DNA of 7,728 bases from Bacteroidales bacterium (GCA_016293535.1 JAEDEB010000081.1:1-7728), one strand, 5' to 3'. Shown: positions 1-6,555, counted from the first letter of the stretch. The notes: a model not told the origin generated them from the letters alone. Numbers and translations are program-made.

Positions 1-15
1 TTCTAAAAAGATAAT

Positions 16-23
16 TATATTTG
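16..23 (+). promoter_or_regulatory. Bacteroidota -7 promoter box for the lipoprotein gene
   Basis: The sequence TATATTTG matches the Bacteroidota housekeeping -7 consensus TAnnTTTG. By the usual spacing, transcription should start near 27, giving a leader of about 90 nt before the ATG at 118. The matching -33 element would lie before the window start, so it cannot be checked. A GGAG-type purine run at 84-87 lies about 30 nt before the ATG, too far to be its ribosome binding site. The 25 bases before the ATG are A/T-rich, which fits SD-independent initiation in this phylum. Confidence 0.6.
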
Positions 24-25
24 CG

Positions 26-121
26 ATGATTATGCGATGGCGTCAGCAAGGCGTCCGGCGTAATTGCAAAAGCACATTGAAAAGGAGATTATCAACCATT
101 AAATATTCATCAAGACAATGA
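26..121 (+). other. Possible 31-codon upstream ORF overlapping the lipoprotein start by ATGA
   Basis: An open frame starts at ATG 26 (second in-frame ATG at 32) and ends at TGA 119-121, overlapping the ATG of the lipoprotein gene in an ATGA arrangement. The predicted peptide is short and very basic, with ten Lys/Arg in 31 residues. If transcription starts near 27, only the ATG at 32 is usable, with an almost leaderless message. The ATGA overlap follows automatically from an AAA second codon in the main gene, and a frame of this length stays open by chance fairly often. This is therefore a weak candidate for a leader peptide or translational coupling, not a supported gene. Confidence 0.15.
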
Positions 122-1755
122 AAAAGAGTTTCAAGATTTTGGCTGCTGCCGTAGCCGCTGTTGCCGCTGCCGCATCCTGCAGCTCCGCAAAGGAGATGGC
201 AGAGAAGGCTGAGAATGTAATCGTTACTTGCGAACCTGCGGTTCTCGAGGTTGTTGCCGGTGTCATCGACGCTGACGTGACCGTGACTTATCCTGCAGAT
301 TACTTCAATGCAAAGGCTATCCTCGAGGCTACCCCTGTCATCGTATACAAAGGCGGAGAGGTAAAGATGGAGCCTTTCATGTTCCAGGGAACAAAAGTGG
401 AGGACAACTATGAGGTTGTTCCTTCCGAGGGCGCTACCATAACCAAGCATGTACATTTCGAGTATGTGGAGGGAATGGAGAACTGCTACCTCGAACTCCG
501 CGGCGTTGCAAAGCAGGGCAAGGACAGCGTGGAGCTTCCTAGCAAGAAGGCTGCCGACGGTGCCATCACCACCTATATGCTCGTATGCAAGAAGGGCAAG
601 GCAGACCTCAAGGCTGACGGTTATCAGGAGGTTATCCCTCAGACTGCAGAGGGTCAGATCCTTTACACCATCAACAGCGCAAACGTAAGAAGCAAGGAGC
701 TCAAGTCTGAGTCCATCAAGAACTTCCAGGCTGCCATCGACGAGATCAACGCCAACGAGCGCAAGACTCTCAAGGGCACTGAGGTTGTCGCTTACGCTTC
801 ACCTGACGGTGGCGAGGAACTCAACACAAAGCTCTCCGACAACCGTGCAAAGTCCGCCGAGAAGGCTTGGGCAAAGGTTACAAAGGGTCACGAGGTTTCC
901 GACCCGGCTGTTTCCAGCATCGGTCAGGACTGGGAAGGTTTCCAGGAGCTCGTTGCTGCATCCGACATCGAGGACAAGGATCTCATCATCCGCGTTCTTT
1001 CTATGTACAGCGACGCTGCAGTGCGTGAGCAGGAGATCAAGAACATGTCAGCTGTTTACACCACTCTTGCAAAGGACGTTCTTCCTGAGCTCCGTCGTGC
1101 AAGGTTCATCGCGAACGTAGAGTACCAGAACTACACCAGCGAGGAGCTTCTCAAGCTCATCGACGAGAACATCGACGTTCTTGACGAGACCGCTCTCCTT
1201 CGTGCGGCTACCCTCGTTTCCGAGTCCAAGGACAAGATCAACCTCTACAACAAGGCTATCGAGAAGTTCGAAAGCAAGACTGCCCAGTACAACAAGGCTG
1301 TCGTTCTCGTTCGTGACGGTGAGTACGCCAAGGCTGAGAAGGCTCTCGAAGGTCTCGCAGAGGATGCTGACGTTCTCAACGTCAAGGGTATCATCGCTCT
1401 CAACAACGGTGACCTCGAGGCTGCGGCAAAGGCTTTCGCGGCTTCCGGCAACGACACTGCAAAGGAGAACGCAGCTATCATCGACATCCTCAACGGCAAG
1501 TATGCTGAGGCTGCTGCCGCTCTCGCAGGCAAGGAAGGCTTCAACGCCGCCCTCGCTCAGGTTCTCGTAGGCAACTACGCTGCCGCAGAGGCTGCAATCA
1601 AGTGCGAGTGCCCTAAGGGTGCATACCTCAAGGCAGTCATCGCTGCACGCCAGGGCAACGCCGAGGCCGTGAAGAGCAACCTTGAGAAGGCAAACGAGTG
1701 CAAGGAGCTTGCAAAGCGTGCCGAGAACGACGTAGAGTTCGCTCAGTACAGGTAG
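118..1755 (+). CDS. Lipoprotein with OmpA-like domain and C-terminal TPR-like repeats
   Basis: 545 residues, probably anchored in the outer membrane, perhaps touching peptidoglycan through its OmpA-like part. Residues 1-20 form a lipoprotein signal peptide (KK, then an Ala/Val-rich core) ending in a lipobox AAS-C with lipidated Cys21. Residues about 33-157 are beta-rich, with the family-like stretch VTYPADYFNAKA near 55-66. Residues about 179-333 look like a diverged OmpA C-terminal domain: YASPDGGEELNTKLSDNRAK (226-245) is the signature loop and helix, and DWEGFQELVAASDI (271-284) and LPELRRARF (322-330) resemble sequences in Bacteroidota OmpA-like surface proteins. From about 372 on, Ala-rich paired helices look like degenerate TPRs. 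Codon choice is strongly biased (mostly AAG for Lys, CTC for Leu, GAG for Glu), suggesting high expression. The ATG at 118 places the signal peptide exactly at the N-terminus. The exact role is unknown; localisation is better supported than function. Confidence 0.85.
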   Translation: MKKSFKILAAAVAAVAAAASCSSAKEMAEKAENVIVTCEPAVLEVVAGVIDADVTVTYPADYFNAKAILEATPVIVYKGGEVKMEPFMFQGTKVEDNYEVVPSEGATITKHVHFEYVEGMENCYLELRGVAKQGKDSVELPSKKAADGAITTYMLVCKKGKADLKADGYQEVIPQTAEGQILYTINSANVRSKELKSESIKNFQAAIDEINANERKTLKGTEVVAYASPDGGEELNTKLSDNRAKSAEKAWAKVTKGHEVSDPAVSSIGQDWEGFQELVAASDIEDKDLIIRVLSMYSDAAVREQEIKNMSAVYTTLAKDVLPELRRARFIANVEYQNYTSEELLKLIDENIDVLDETALLRAATLVSESKDKINLYNKAIEKFESKTAQYNKAVVLVRDGEYAKAEKALEGLAEDADVLNVKGIIALNNGDLEAAAKAFAASGNDTAKENAAIIDILNGKYAEAAAALAGKEGFNAALAQVLVGNYAAAEAAIKCECPKGAYLKAVIAARQGNAEAVKSNLEKANECKELAKRAENDVEFAQYR

Positions 1756-1787
1756 TTCCTGACGGCTCAAGGCCGCAAAATAACAAA

Positions 1788-1836
1788 GGGTGACCCCGAA
1801 AAGTCCACACGGACCCGGAGGTCACCCTCTTTTTTT
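1788..1836 (+). terminator. Intrinsic terminator of the lipoprotein gene
   Basis: A perfect 8-bp stem pairs GGGTGACC (1788-1795) with GGTCACCC (1820-1827) and is followed by a T tract (1830-1836). The intervening sequence holds a second small hairpin, GTCC (1803-1806) with GGAC (1811-1814) around an ACAC loop, so the structure is likely a long two-part stem. It sits 32 bp after the stop codon and insulates the downstream reductase gene from the probably strong lipoprotein transcription. Confidence 0.88.
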
Positions 1837-1849
1837 AAAGATTCCAGAC

Positions 1850-1857
1850 TATATTTG
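1850..1857 (+). promoter_or_regulatory. Bacteroidota -7 promoter box for the SDR gene
   Basis: TATATTTG is a full match to TAnnTTTG. It lies 14 bases after the T tract of the preceding terminator and 25 bases before the ATG at 1883. The predicted start of transcription is near 1861, giving a leader of about 22 nt. No clean TTTG is visible at -33; that place is occupied by the T-rich end of the terminator. The box shows that the gene is transcribed separately. Confidence 0.6.
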
Positions 1858-1882
1858 CCGGACACTTCAAACTAATCACTAT

Positions 1883-2608
1883 ATGGTAGCACTTGTAACA
1901 GGAGCCTCAAGAGGCATAGGCAAGGCGATAGCCCTGGAACTGGCATCGCTGGGATATGACATAGCCCTTGTGGGGCGTGAACTTGAAACCCTTGAGGCGG
2001 CTGCACGCGATCTTGAAACCCGCGCTCTCGAATCAGGCTTCGAAATCTGCACAGCCTGTATCCCGGCTGAGCTTGAGGACCCCGATGCCCCGGCCTCCCT
2101 TGTGTCCCGGGCGGTATCCTGCCTTGGCGGCATAGACGTCCTGGTCAATTGCGCGGGGCTCTCTCTTACCGGCAGTTTTGCCGAGGTCTCCGTGGCAGAA
2201 TGGGACAGGCTGTTTGCTGTAAATGCCAGAGCTCCGTTCTTCATATGCAAGGAGGCTCTTCCCTACCTGAAGAAATCTGCCAGACCGACCGTGATAAACA
2301 TAGCCTCCGTGGTAGGCTTCAAGGGATATGAAAACCAGTCGGTGTATGCCTCTTCAAAGCACGCACTGACCGGTTTTACAAAAGTATTTGCCAAGGAGGT
2401 CCAGCCTTTCGGCATCCGTGTCCATCTCATCTCTCCGGGAGGTGTTGCCACAGAGATGGTCCGCAGCATGCGTCCTGACATCAAAGCGGACGAGCTCATC
2501 CAGCCTGAGGAGATAGGCGAAATCGTCCGTTTCCTCGTGACCCGAAAGGGGCAGGGAACCATAGACCAGTTCTACATCCGCCGTTACAGCGGCCTTGCCT
2601 TCGACTGA
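1883..2608 (+). CDS. Short-chain dehydrogenase/reductase (classical SDR, FabG-like)
   Basis: A 241-residue NAD(P)H-dependent oxidoreductase, typical in length for classical SDRs and predicted cytoplasmic. The Rossmann cofactor motif TGASRGIG is at residues 6-13, the structural NxAG motif (NCAG) at 89-92, and the catalytic tetrad is complete: Asn114, Ser142, Tyr155 and Lys159 (YASSK). PGGVATEM (185-192) is the usual segment after the active site. Arg10 in the glycine loop and Arg32 at the end of strand 2 suggest NADP(H) preference (inference). The frame stays open upstream to an ATG at 1790, but that start lies inside the terminator and before the promoter, and would add 31 non-SDR residues, so the ATG at 1883 is chosen. 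There is no clear Shine-Dalgarno. Substrate is unknown: sequence resemblance to 3-oxoacyl-ACP reductases is general to the family, and no fatty-acid genes are nearby. Confidence 0.9.
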   Translation: MVALVTGASRGIGKAIALELASLGYDIALVGRELETLEAAARDLETRALESGFEICTACIPAELEDPDAPASLVSRAVSCLGGIDVLVNCAGLSLTGSFAEVSVAEWDRLFAVNARAPFFICKEALPYLKKSARPTVINIASVVGFKGYENQSVYASSKHALTGFTKVFAKEVQPFGIRVHLISPGGVATEMVRSMRPDIKADELIQPEEIGEIVRFLVTRKGQGTIDQFYIRRYSGLAFD

Positions 2609-2616
2609 TTCGGGAT

Positions 2617-4668
2617 TCAGCTGTTCCTGATTTCTATCTTTCCGCCCACGCAGTCCACCACAATGTCGGAATCCTTGCGTACCGTTCCTTCGAGTATCTC
2701 AGTCGCGAGACGGTTGACCAGTTCCCTCTGGAGCAGTCTCTTGACAGGTCTTGCACCGAACTCAGGCTCATAGCCCTTGCTGCTCATATACTCGTCGAAA
2801 GCATCGGTGAAGACTATCCTCACGCCCTTTTCGTCCAGTTTCCTGGCGAGTATGCCTTCCTGCAGTCTCAGGATGTCCCTGATATCCTGCTGTGACAGCA
2901 TGCTGAAATTGATGATTTCGTCGATACGGTTGAGGAATTCCGGGCGCATCGCGGCTCGCAGCTCCTCTTCCTTCAGGTTGGAAGTCATAATCAGTATGGT
3001 GTTCTTGAAGTCGGCCGTCCTGCCCTTGTTGTCGGTCAGACGTCCGTCGTCCAGAACCTGGAGCAGAATATTGAACACGTCCGGATGGGCCTTCTCTATT
3101 TCGTCAAGCAGAATCACGGAATAAGGTTTCCTTCTGACCGCTTCAGTGAGCTGACCGCCCTCGTCATATCCCACGTATCCCGGAGGAGCGCCGACAAGAC
3201 GGCTCACGCTGTGCCTTTCCTGATACTCGCTCATGTCGATACGGGTAATCATGTTCTCGTCATTGAAAAGGAACTCGGCAAGAGCCTTCGCCAGCTCCGT
3301 CTTTCCCACGCCGGTGGTTCCGAGGAACAGGAATGAACCTATAGGCCTCTTCTCGTTCTGGAGTCCCGCACGCGAACGTCTTACGGCATCGGAAACGGCC
3401 TGTATGGCCTCGTCCTGACCGATGACCCTCTTGTGCAGCTCCTGCTCCATCCTCAGCAGCTTGTCCTTCTCGCTCTCCAGCATCCTGTTGACCGGAATGC
3501 CTGTCCATTTCGCCACGACCTCCGCGATGTCGCCGGGGGTGACGGATTCGGTAATGATAGGATCCTCGATGGCATTCTGCCTGGCCGTGAGTCTTTCTAT
3601 CTCCTGACGGGCCTCCTGCATCTTTCCGTAGCGTATCTCCGCCACCTTGCCGTAGTCTCCGGCGAGTTCTGCGTTATGGGCCTTGATTTTATATTCCTCG
3701 AGGTCCTGACGGGCCTTCTGGAGTCCGGAGATGATTTCCTTCTCTTCTGACCACTTCTTCATCAGCACTTCCCTCTTGGATTTCAGTTCTTTGAGTTCGG
3801 ATTCGATTTTCTCCATCTTGAGGGAAACCCCCTCTCGCTTGATGGCCTCGCGCTCGATTTCGAGCTGCCTGATGCTTGAGTCAAGTTCGGCGACTGGCTC
3901 GGGGACGGAATTCATCTCAAGCCTCAGTTTCGCCGCAGCCTCGTCCACGAGGTCTATGGCCTTGTCCGGCAGGAAACGGTTGGTGATGTACCTCTGTGAC
4001 AGTTCGACAGCCGCGATGAGGGCATCATCCTGGATGCTGACCTTATGATGGTTCTCATACCTTTCCTTCAGGCCCCTCAGTATGGCCACGGATTCTGCCG
4101 TGTTCGGCTCGTCCACAGTCACCATCTGGAAACGCCTCTCAAGCGCCTTATCCTCCTCGAAGTATTTCTGGTACTCGTCGAGGGTGGTGGATCCTATGGT
4201 TCTGAGCTCGCCCCTGGCAAGGGCCGGCTTGAGTATGTTGGATGCGTCCATGGCACCGCTCGAGCGGCCGGCGCCGACAAGGGTATGAATCTCGTCTATG
4301 AACAGGATGATCTCACCTTCGCTGTCCACGACTTCCTTTACGACACCCTTGAGCCTTTCCTCGAATTCTCCCTGGTATTTCGCTCCCGCTATCAGGGCTC
4401 CGAGGTCCAGCGAGTAGATTTTCTTTGACTTCAGGTTTTCAGGAACCAGACCGTCAACTATCTTCTGCGCGATTCCTTCCGAAATAGCAGTCTTGCCCAC
4501 ACCCGGTTCTCCGACGAGAATCGGGTTGTTCTTGGTCCTTCGGCTAAGGATCTGAAGGACCCTCCTGATCTCGTCATCCCTTCCGATGACGGGATCCAGT
4601 TTGCCGGATGAGGCCCTCTCGTTGAGGTTCACCGCAAACTTCTCAAGATTCTCATATTTGTTCTGCAT
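2617..4668 (-). CDS. clpB: ClpB-type AAA+ disaggregase lacking the N-terminal domain
   Basis: 683 residues. ClpB hexamers thread aggregated protein through a central pore with DnaK. NBD1: Walker A GEPGVGKT (53-60), pore-loop Tyr98, Walker B ILFIDE (121-126), Arg178/179. The coiled-coil M-domain (about 251-375) is full length and keeps the GDYGKVAEIRYGK region, so this is ClpB rather than ClpA/C. NBD2: Walker A GTTGVGKT (450-457, with Thr replacing the usual Pro), pore-loop GYVG (497-500), Walker B VILLDE (518-523), sensor-1 Asn564, Arg581, sensor-2 GAR (638-640). Two oddities stand out. The protein starts where E. coli ClpB residue about 154 would be, so the N-domain is absent. Only 10 residues separate TSN from RPEFLNR, against about 30 in E. 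coli. Upstream, an in-frame TGA at 4693-4695 closes the frame. All catalytic residues are intact, so an active enzyme is expected. Confidence 0.95.
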   Translation of the reverse strand: MQNKYENLEKFAVNLNERASSGKLDPVIGRDDEIRRVLQILSRRTKNNPILVGEPGVGKTAISEGIAQKIVDGLVPENLKSKKIYSLDLGALIAGAKYQGEFEERLKGVVKEVVDSEGEIILFIDEIHTLVGAGRSSGAMDASNILKPALARGELRTIGSTTLDEYQKYFEEDKALERRFQMVTVDEPNTAESVAILRGLKERYENHHKVSIQDDALIAAVELSQRYITNRFLPDKAIDLVDEAAAKLRLEMNSVPEPVAELDSSIRQLEIEREAIKREGVSLKMEKIESELKELKSKREVLMKKWSEEKEIISGLQKARQDLEEYKIKAHNAELAGDYGKVAEIRYGKMQEARQEIERLTARQNAIEDPIITESVTPGDIAEVVAKWTGIPVNRMLESEKDKLLRMEQELHKRVIGQDEAIQAVSDAVRRSRAGLQNEKRPIGSFLFLGTTGVGKTELAKALAEFLFNDENMITRIDMSEYQERHSVSRLVGAPPGYVGYDEGGQLTEAVRRKPYSVILLDEIEKAHPDVFNILLQVLDDGRLTDNKGRTADFKNTILIMTSNLKEEELRAAMRPEFLNRIDEIINFSMLSQQDIRDILRLQEGILARKLDEKGVRIVFTDAFDEYMSSKGYEPEFGARPVKRLLQRELVNRLATEILEGTVRKDSDIVVDCVGGKIEIRNS

Positions 4669-4677
4669 AATACAATT

Positions 4678-4705
4678 GCGCCGGGCTTTTCTTCAGGCCC
4701 GACGC
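4678..4705 (-). repeat. GC-rich hairpin at the predicted 5' end of the clpB mRNA
   Basis: On the minus strand CGGGC (4701-4697) pairs with GCCCG (4686-4682) around a 10-nt A-rich loop. GCG/CGC at the outer ends adds three more pairs across one C/A mismatch. Neither strand has a T tract after it, so it is not a convincing terminator for the upstream peptidase gene. With transcription starting near 4701 the inner stem would form at the extreme 5' end of the clpB message, a position that can protect mRNA from decay or affect initiation. Function is inferred. Confidence 0.4.
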
Positions 4706-4712
4706 AAACGTA
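4705..4712 (-). promoter_or_regulatory. Bacteroidota -7 promoter box for clpB
   Basis: Read on the minus strand the sequence is TACGTTTG, a full match to TAnnTTTG. The predicted start of transcription is near 4701, giving a leader of about 33 nt before the ATG at 4668. An ATTGG about 17 nt upstream could stand in for the -33 element and belongs to a perfect dyad at 4721-4733. clpB therefore appears to have its own promoter, although read-through from the peptidase gene 101 bp upstream is not excluded, as no clear terminator lies between them. Confidence 0.5.
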
Positions 4713-4720
4713 CAAGTCAA

Positions 4721-4733
4721 ATTGGATTCCAAT
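4721..4733. promoter_or_regulatory. Dyad ATTGG-n3-CCAAT upstream of clpB
   Basis: A perfect 5-bp inverted repeat with a 3-bp spacer lies directly upstream of the clpB -7 box, in the region RNA polymerase would contact at -33. It is not the CIRCE element bound by HrcA. A dyad in this position could be a repressor operator, but a 5-bp arm is short and may be coincidental. Confidence 0.25.
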
Positions 4734-4744
4734 CGGAGTTTTAC

Positions 4745-4757
4745 TGACAGAATGTCA
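4745..4757. promoter_or_regulatory. Dyad TGACA-n3-TGTCA between clpB and the peptidase gene
   Basis: A second perfect 5-3-5 inverted repeat is centred 24 bp from the dyad at 4721-4733, about two to two and a half helical turns. It lies 12 bp past the peptidase stop codon. As RNA it would be a 3-nt-loop hairpin without a T tract, so a DNA operator is as plausible as a 3'-end structure. No regulator can be named. Confidence 0.25.
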
Positions 4758-4769
4758 TATTCCCGCCTC

Positions 4770-6548
4770 TCACTTCACTTCGATGATGTCCCCGTGTTCG
4801 CGGGCGACAACCCTCTTCCAGATCTCAGTATAGCCCGGCTGGACTATCTTGTCAGGGATGTTCTTCCCGCTGCCGTTGGTGATGAACTCCCCGTTCTCGT
4901 CCTGGCTCTTGACATTGCCGTCTATGTACTTGACCAGCAGGAACTCCTCGAGACGGATCCATTTCTCGAAAATGGCGTCAGCCTCCCTGACAGAATATGC
5001 ACCCAGCAGTTCCCTGACAGGGCCGAGCATATCGCTTCTTGGGGTGCGTTTCCTGCACCCGTACTTCTTCACCGGAACGGCCGCGCATGAATCGTAAACC
5101 TCCATGGCCCTGGAGTCGATTTCCGGAATCTCCGCCATCTTCGCCCTTTCCCAGGAGTCGATTTCGCTGCGGACGGTCGGGTACATCACGTTGTACATAC
5201 GGTAGCATGCGTTCGCTACGCGGTTGTTGATCCAGAACGATGAGCCCGCAGAATAATGGAGCATGTCCCCGTTGCCTTCGCGGAAACATTCCGGAATCGA
5301 AGGGGTGCATACATATATAGGTGTGAGGTAGGAGGTCGCAGCGTCGTCCGTTCCGAACCAGTTGAGGGCTCCGATAACGTCAGGGAGCCATCCCCGGGCC
5401 TGTCCGACAAACCAGAATCCCGTCTGCTGGGTTGCAATCGCCCGCTCGTTGCAGTAGGTCTTTCCGTCGGCGGTGAAGTACATCGGTCTCCATCGGTAAG
5501 GGAGTGCATTGCCGCCGGCTCCTATGTCCTGAGTCATGTCCATGGGCGTGCCCTCGAAATGGTCGCGCATCACGTCTGCAACGTCCTTGACGCAGATCTT
5601 GCGCGAGGGTTTCACGAAGAGAGGGAAGCGGAGGCTGCTGTCCCGTCCCATGGCGTATGGAAGGTAGTGGTCGGCGGGGGTGGTGCATATTTTCCCGTCC
5701 TCGTCCGCATAGGTGAACATACCGTCGCAGAGAATGTTGAACGCGGACCATGCGCGAGATTCGCAGCCCCTCATCGCGCCGGCGTCGAGGGGTGCATAGC
5801 AGTCGCAGAAGCTGAATTCGCTATCCTCTCCGCTGAACCATCCCTTCTGGCGGGCGAAATCTATCACGTCCTCTGCGTACAGGCAGTTTTCCGGATCGTC
5901 GAGAGGGAAGGTGGAAATGCGGGCCTGGTTGGCGTGGGCGCAGATGTATCCGTCAGGAACCCGGCGCGCCACCCAGACTATGCCCTTGCGTCCGGGACCC
6001 CTTCCGATAAGGTCCATGACCCATACCTCTTCAGTGTCGGCAATGGAGAAGGACTCGCCCTCGGACGCATATCCCCAGGTGTCCGCAAGTTCGACTATGG
6101 TCCTTATGGCTTCGCGGGCCGTGGTCGCCCTCTGGAGCGTGACGTAGATGAGGGAACCGTAGTCCATTATCGCGCCCTCCTGCTCCCAGAGTTCCTCCCG
6201 TCCTCCGTAGGTGGTTTCCGCTATGATGAGCTGGTGCTCGTTCATGTTTCCCACGGTCTGGTAAGTGTGACTTGCCTGCGGGATTTCGCCCATCAGGTAG
6301 CCTGTGTCCCAGTTGTATATCTTGAGCATGCTCCCTTCCTCCCAGTCGGCGGCTGGGCGGAAATAGAGTTCGCCGAAAAGCTGATGGGAGTCCGCCGCAT
6401 AGGAAATCATGCAACTCCCGTCGGCGCTTGCTCCCCGGGTTATCAGCACGTTTGTGCATGCCAGACTGTCGTGGCCTGCTGCCGCAATGGCAATAATGGC
6501 CGCGGCAAAAAATTTCACTCGTTTGGAATTTTTCATGTTCGGTTTCAT
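4770..6548 (-). CDS. Secreted peptidase family C69 dipeptidase (PepD-like)
   Basis: 592 residues. C69 enzymes are N-terminal-nucleophile cysteine hydrolases that cut dipeptides and short peptides. Residues 1-30 form a signal peptide: basic start, FFAAAIIAIAAAG core, SLA cleavage site. Cleavage would expose Cys31 in CTNVLITRGASADGS (31-45), which matches the family's start CTxxxVGKxASxDG, so export could itself create the catalytic N-terminus. Other conserved-looking regions are TYGGREEL (113-120), YGSLIYVTLQRATTAREAI (130-148), WVMDLIGRGPGRKGIVWVA (176-194) and ANQARI (206-211). Sixteen cysteines suggest disulfides in the periplasm or outside. A second in-frame ATG (residue 5, position 6536) may be the real start, because the -7 box leaves almost no leader for the first one. 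The tail after about 510 is polar and helical and looks less conserved. The role is probably nutritional peptide breakdown (inference). Confidence 0.88.
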   Translation of the reverse strand: MKPNMKNSKRVKFFAAAIIAIAAAGHDSLACTNVLITRGASADGSCMISYAADSHQLFGELYFRPAADWEEGSMLKIYNWDTGYLMGEIPQASHTYQTVGNMNEHQLIIAETTYGGREELWEQEGAIMDYGSLIYVTLQRATTAREAIRTIVELADTWGYASEGESFSIADTEEVWVMDLIGRGPGRKGIVWVARRVPDGYICAHANQARISTFPLDDPENCLYAEDVIDFARQKGWFSGEDSEFSFCDCYAPLDAGAMRGCESRAWSAFNILCDGMFTYADEDGKICTTPADHYLPYAMGRDSSLRFPLFVKPSRKICVKDVADVMRDHFEGTPMDMTQDIGAGGNALPYRWRPMYFTADGKTYCNERAIATQQTGFWFVGQARGWLPDVIGALNWFGTDDAATSYLTPIYVCTPSIPECFREGNGDMLHYSAGSSFWINNRVANACYRMYNVMYPTVRSEIDSWERAKMAEIPEIDSRAMEVYDSCAAVPVKKYGCRKRTPRSDMLGPVRELLGAYSVREADAIFEKWIRLEEFLLVKYIDGNVKSQDENGEFITNGSGKNIPDKIVQPGYTEIWKRVVAREHGDIIEVK

Positions 6549-6555
6549 ATCTTTG
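6522..6555 (+). promoter_or_regulatory. Promoter for the small secreted protein (-33 and -7)
   Basis: The -7 box TATCTTTG (6548-6555) matches TAnnTTTG, and a TTTG at 6522-6525 sits 22 bp upstream as a -33 element, slightly wider than the usual 19-21. Both lie inside the 5' end of the oppositely oriented peptidase gene. Transcription should start near 6559, giving a leader of about 29 nt before the ATG at 6588. The -7 box directly abuts the opposing -7 box at 6556-6563. Confidence 0.55.

Noticed and set aside
43..456. 137-codon minus-strand open frame covering the lipoprotein promoter and signal peptide region
   Set aside because: It is antisense to the signal peptide and N-domain, has no recognisable motif, and would run through the plus-strand promoter. 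It is a shadow frame.
1048..1770. 240-codon minus-strand open frame opposite the lipoprotein gene
   Set aside because: It mirrors the strongly biased codons of the lipoprotein, is Leu/Val/Ser-rich low-complexity, and has no promoter box or family resemblance. It is a shadow frame.
1790..1882. Extended 272-residue version of the SDR starting at 1790
   Set aside because: The start lies inside the terminator stem and before the promoter box; the extra 31 residues are not SDR-like.
3085..4428. Several plus-strand open frames of 60-127 codons opposite clpB
   Set aside because: All are antisense to conserved ClpB motifs and none has family features or promoters.
4678..4705. GC-rich hairpin as a terminator of the peptidase gene
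   Set aside because: No T tract follows on either strand, and it overlaps the predicted clpB transcription start.
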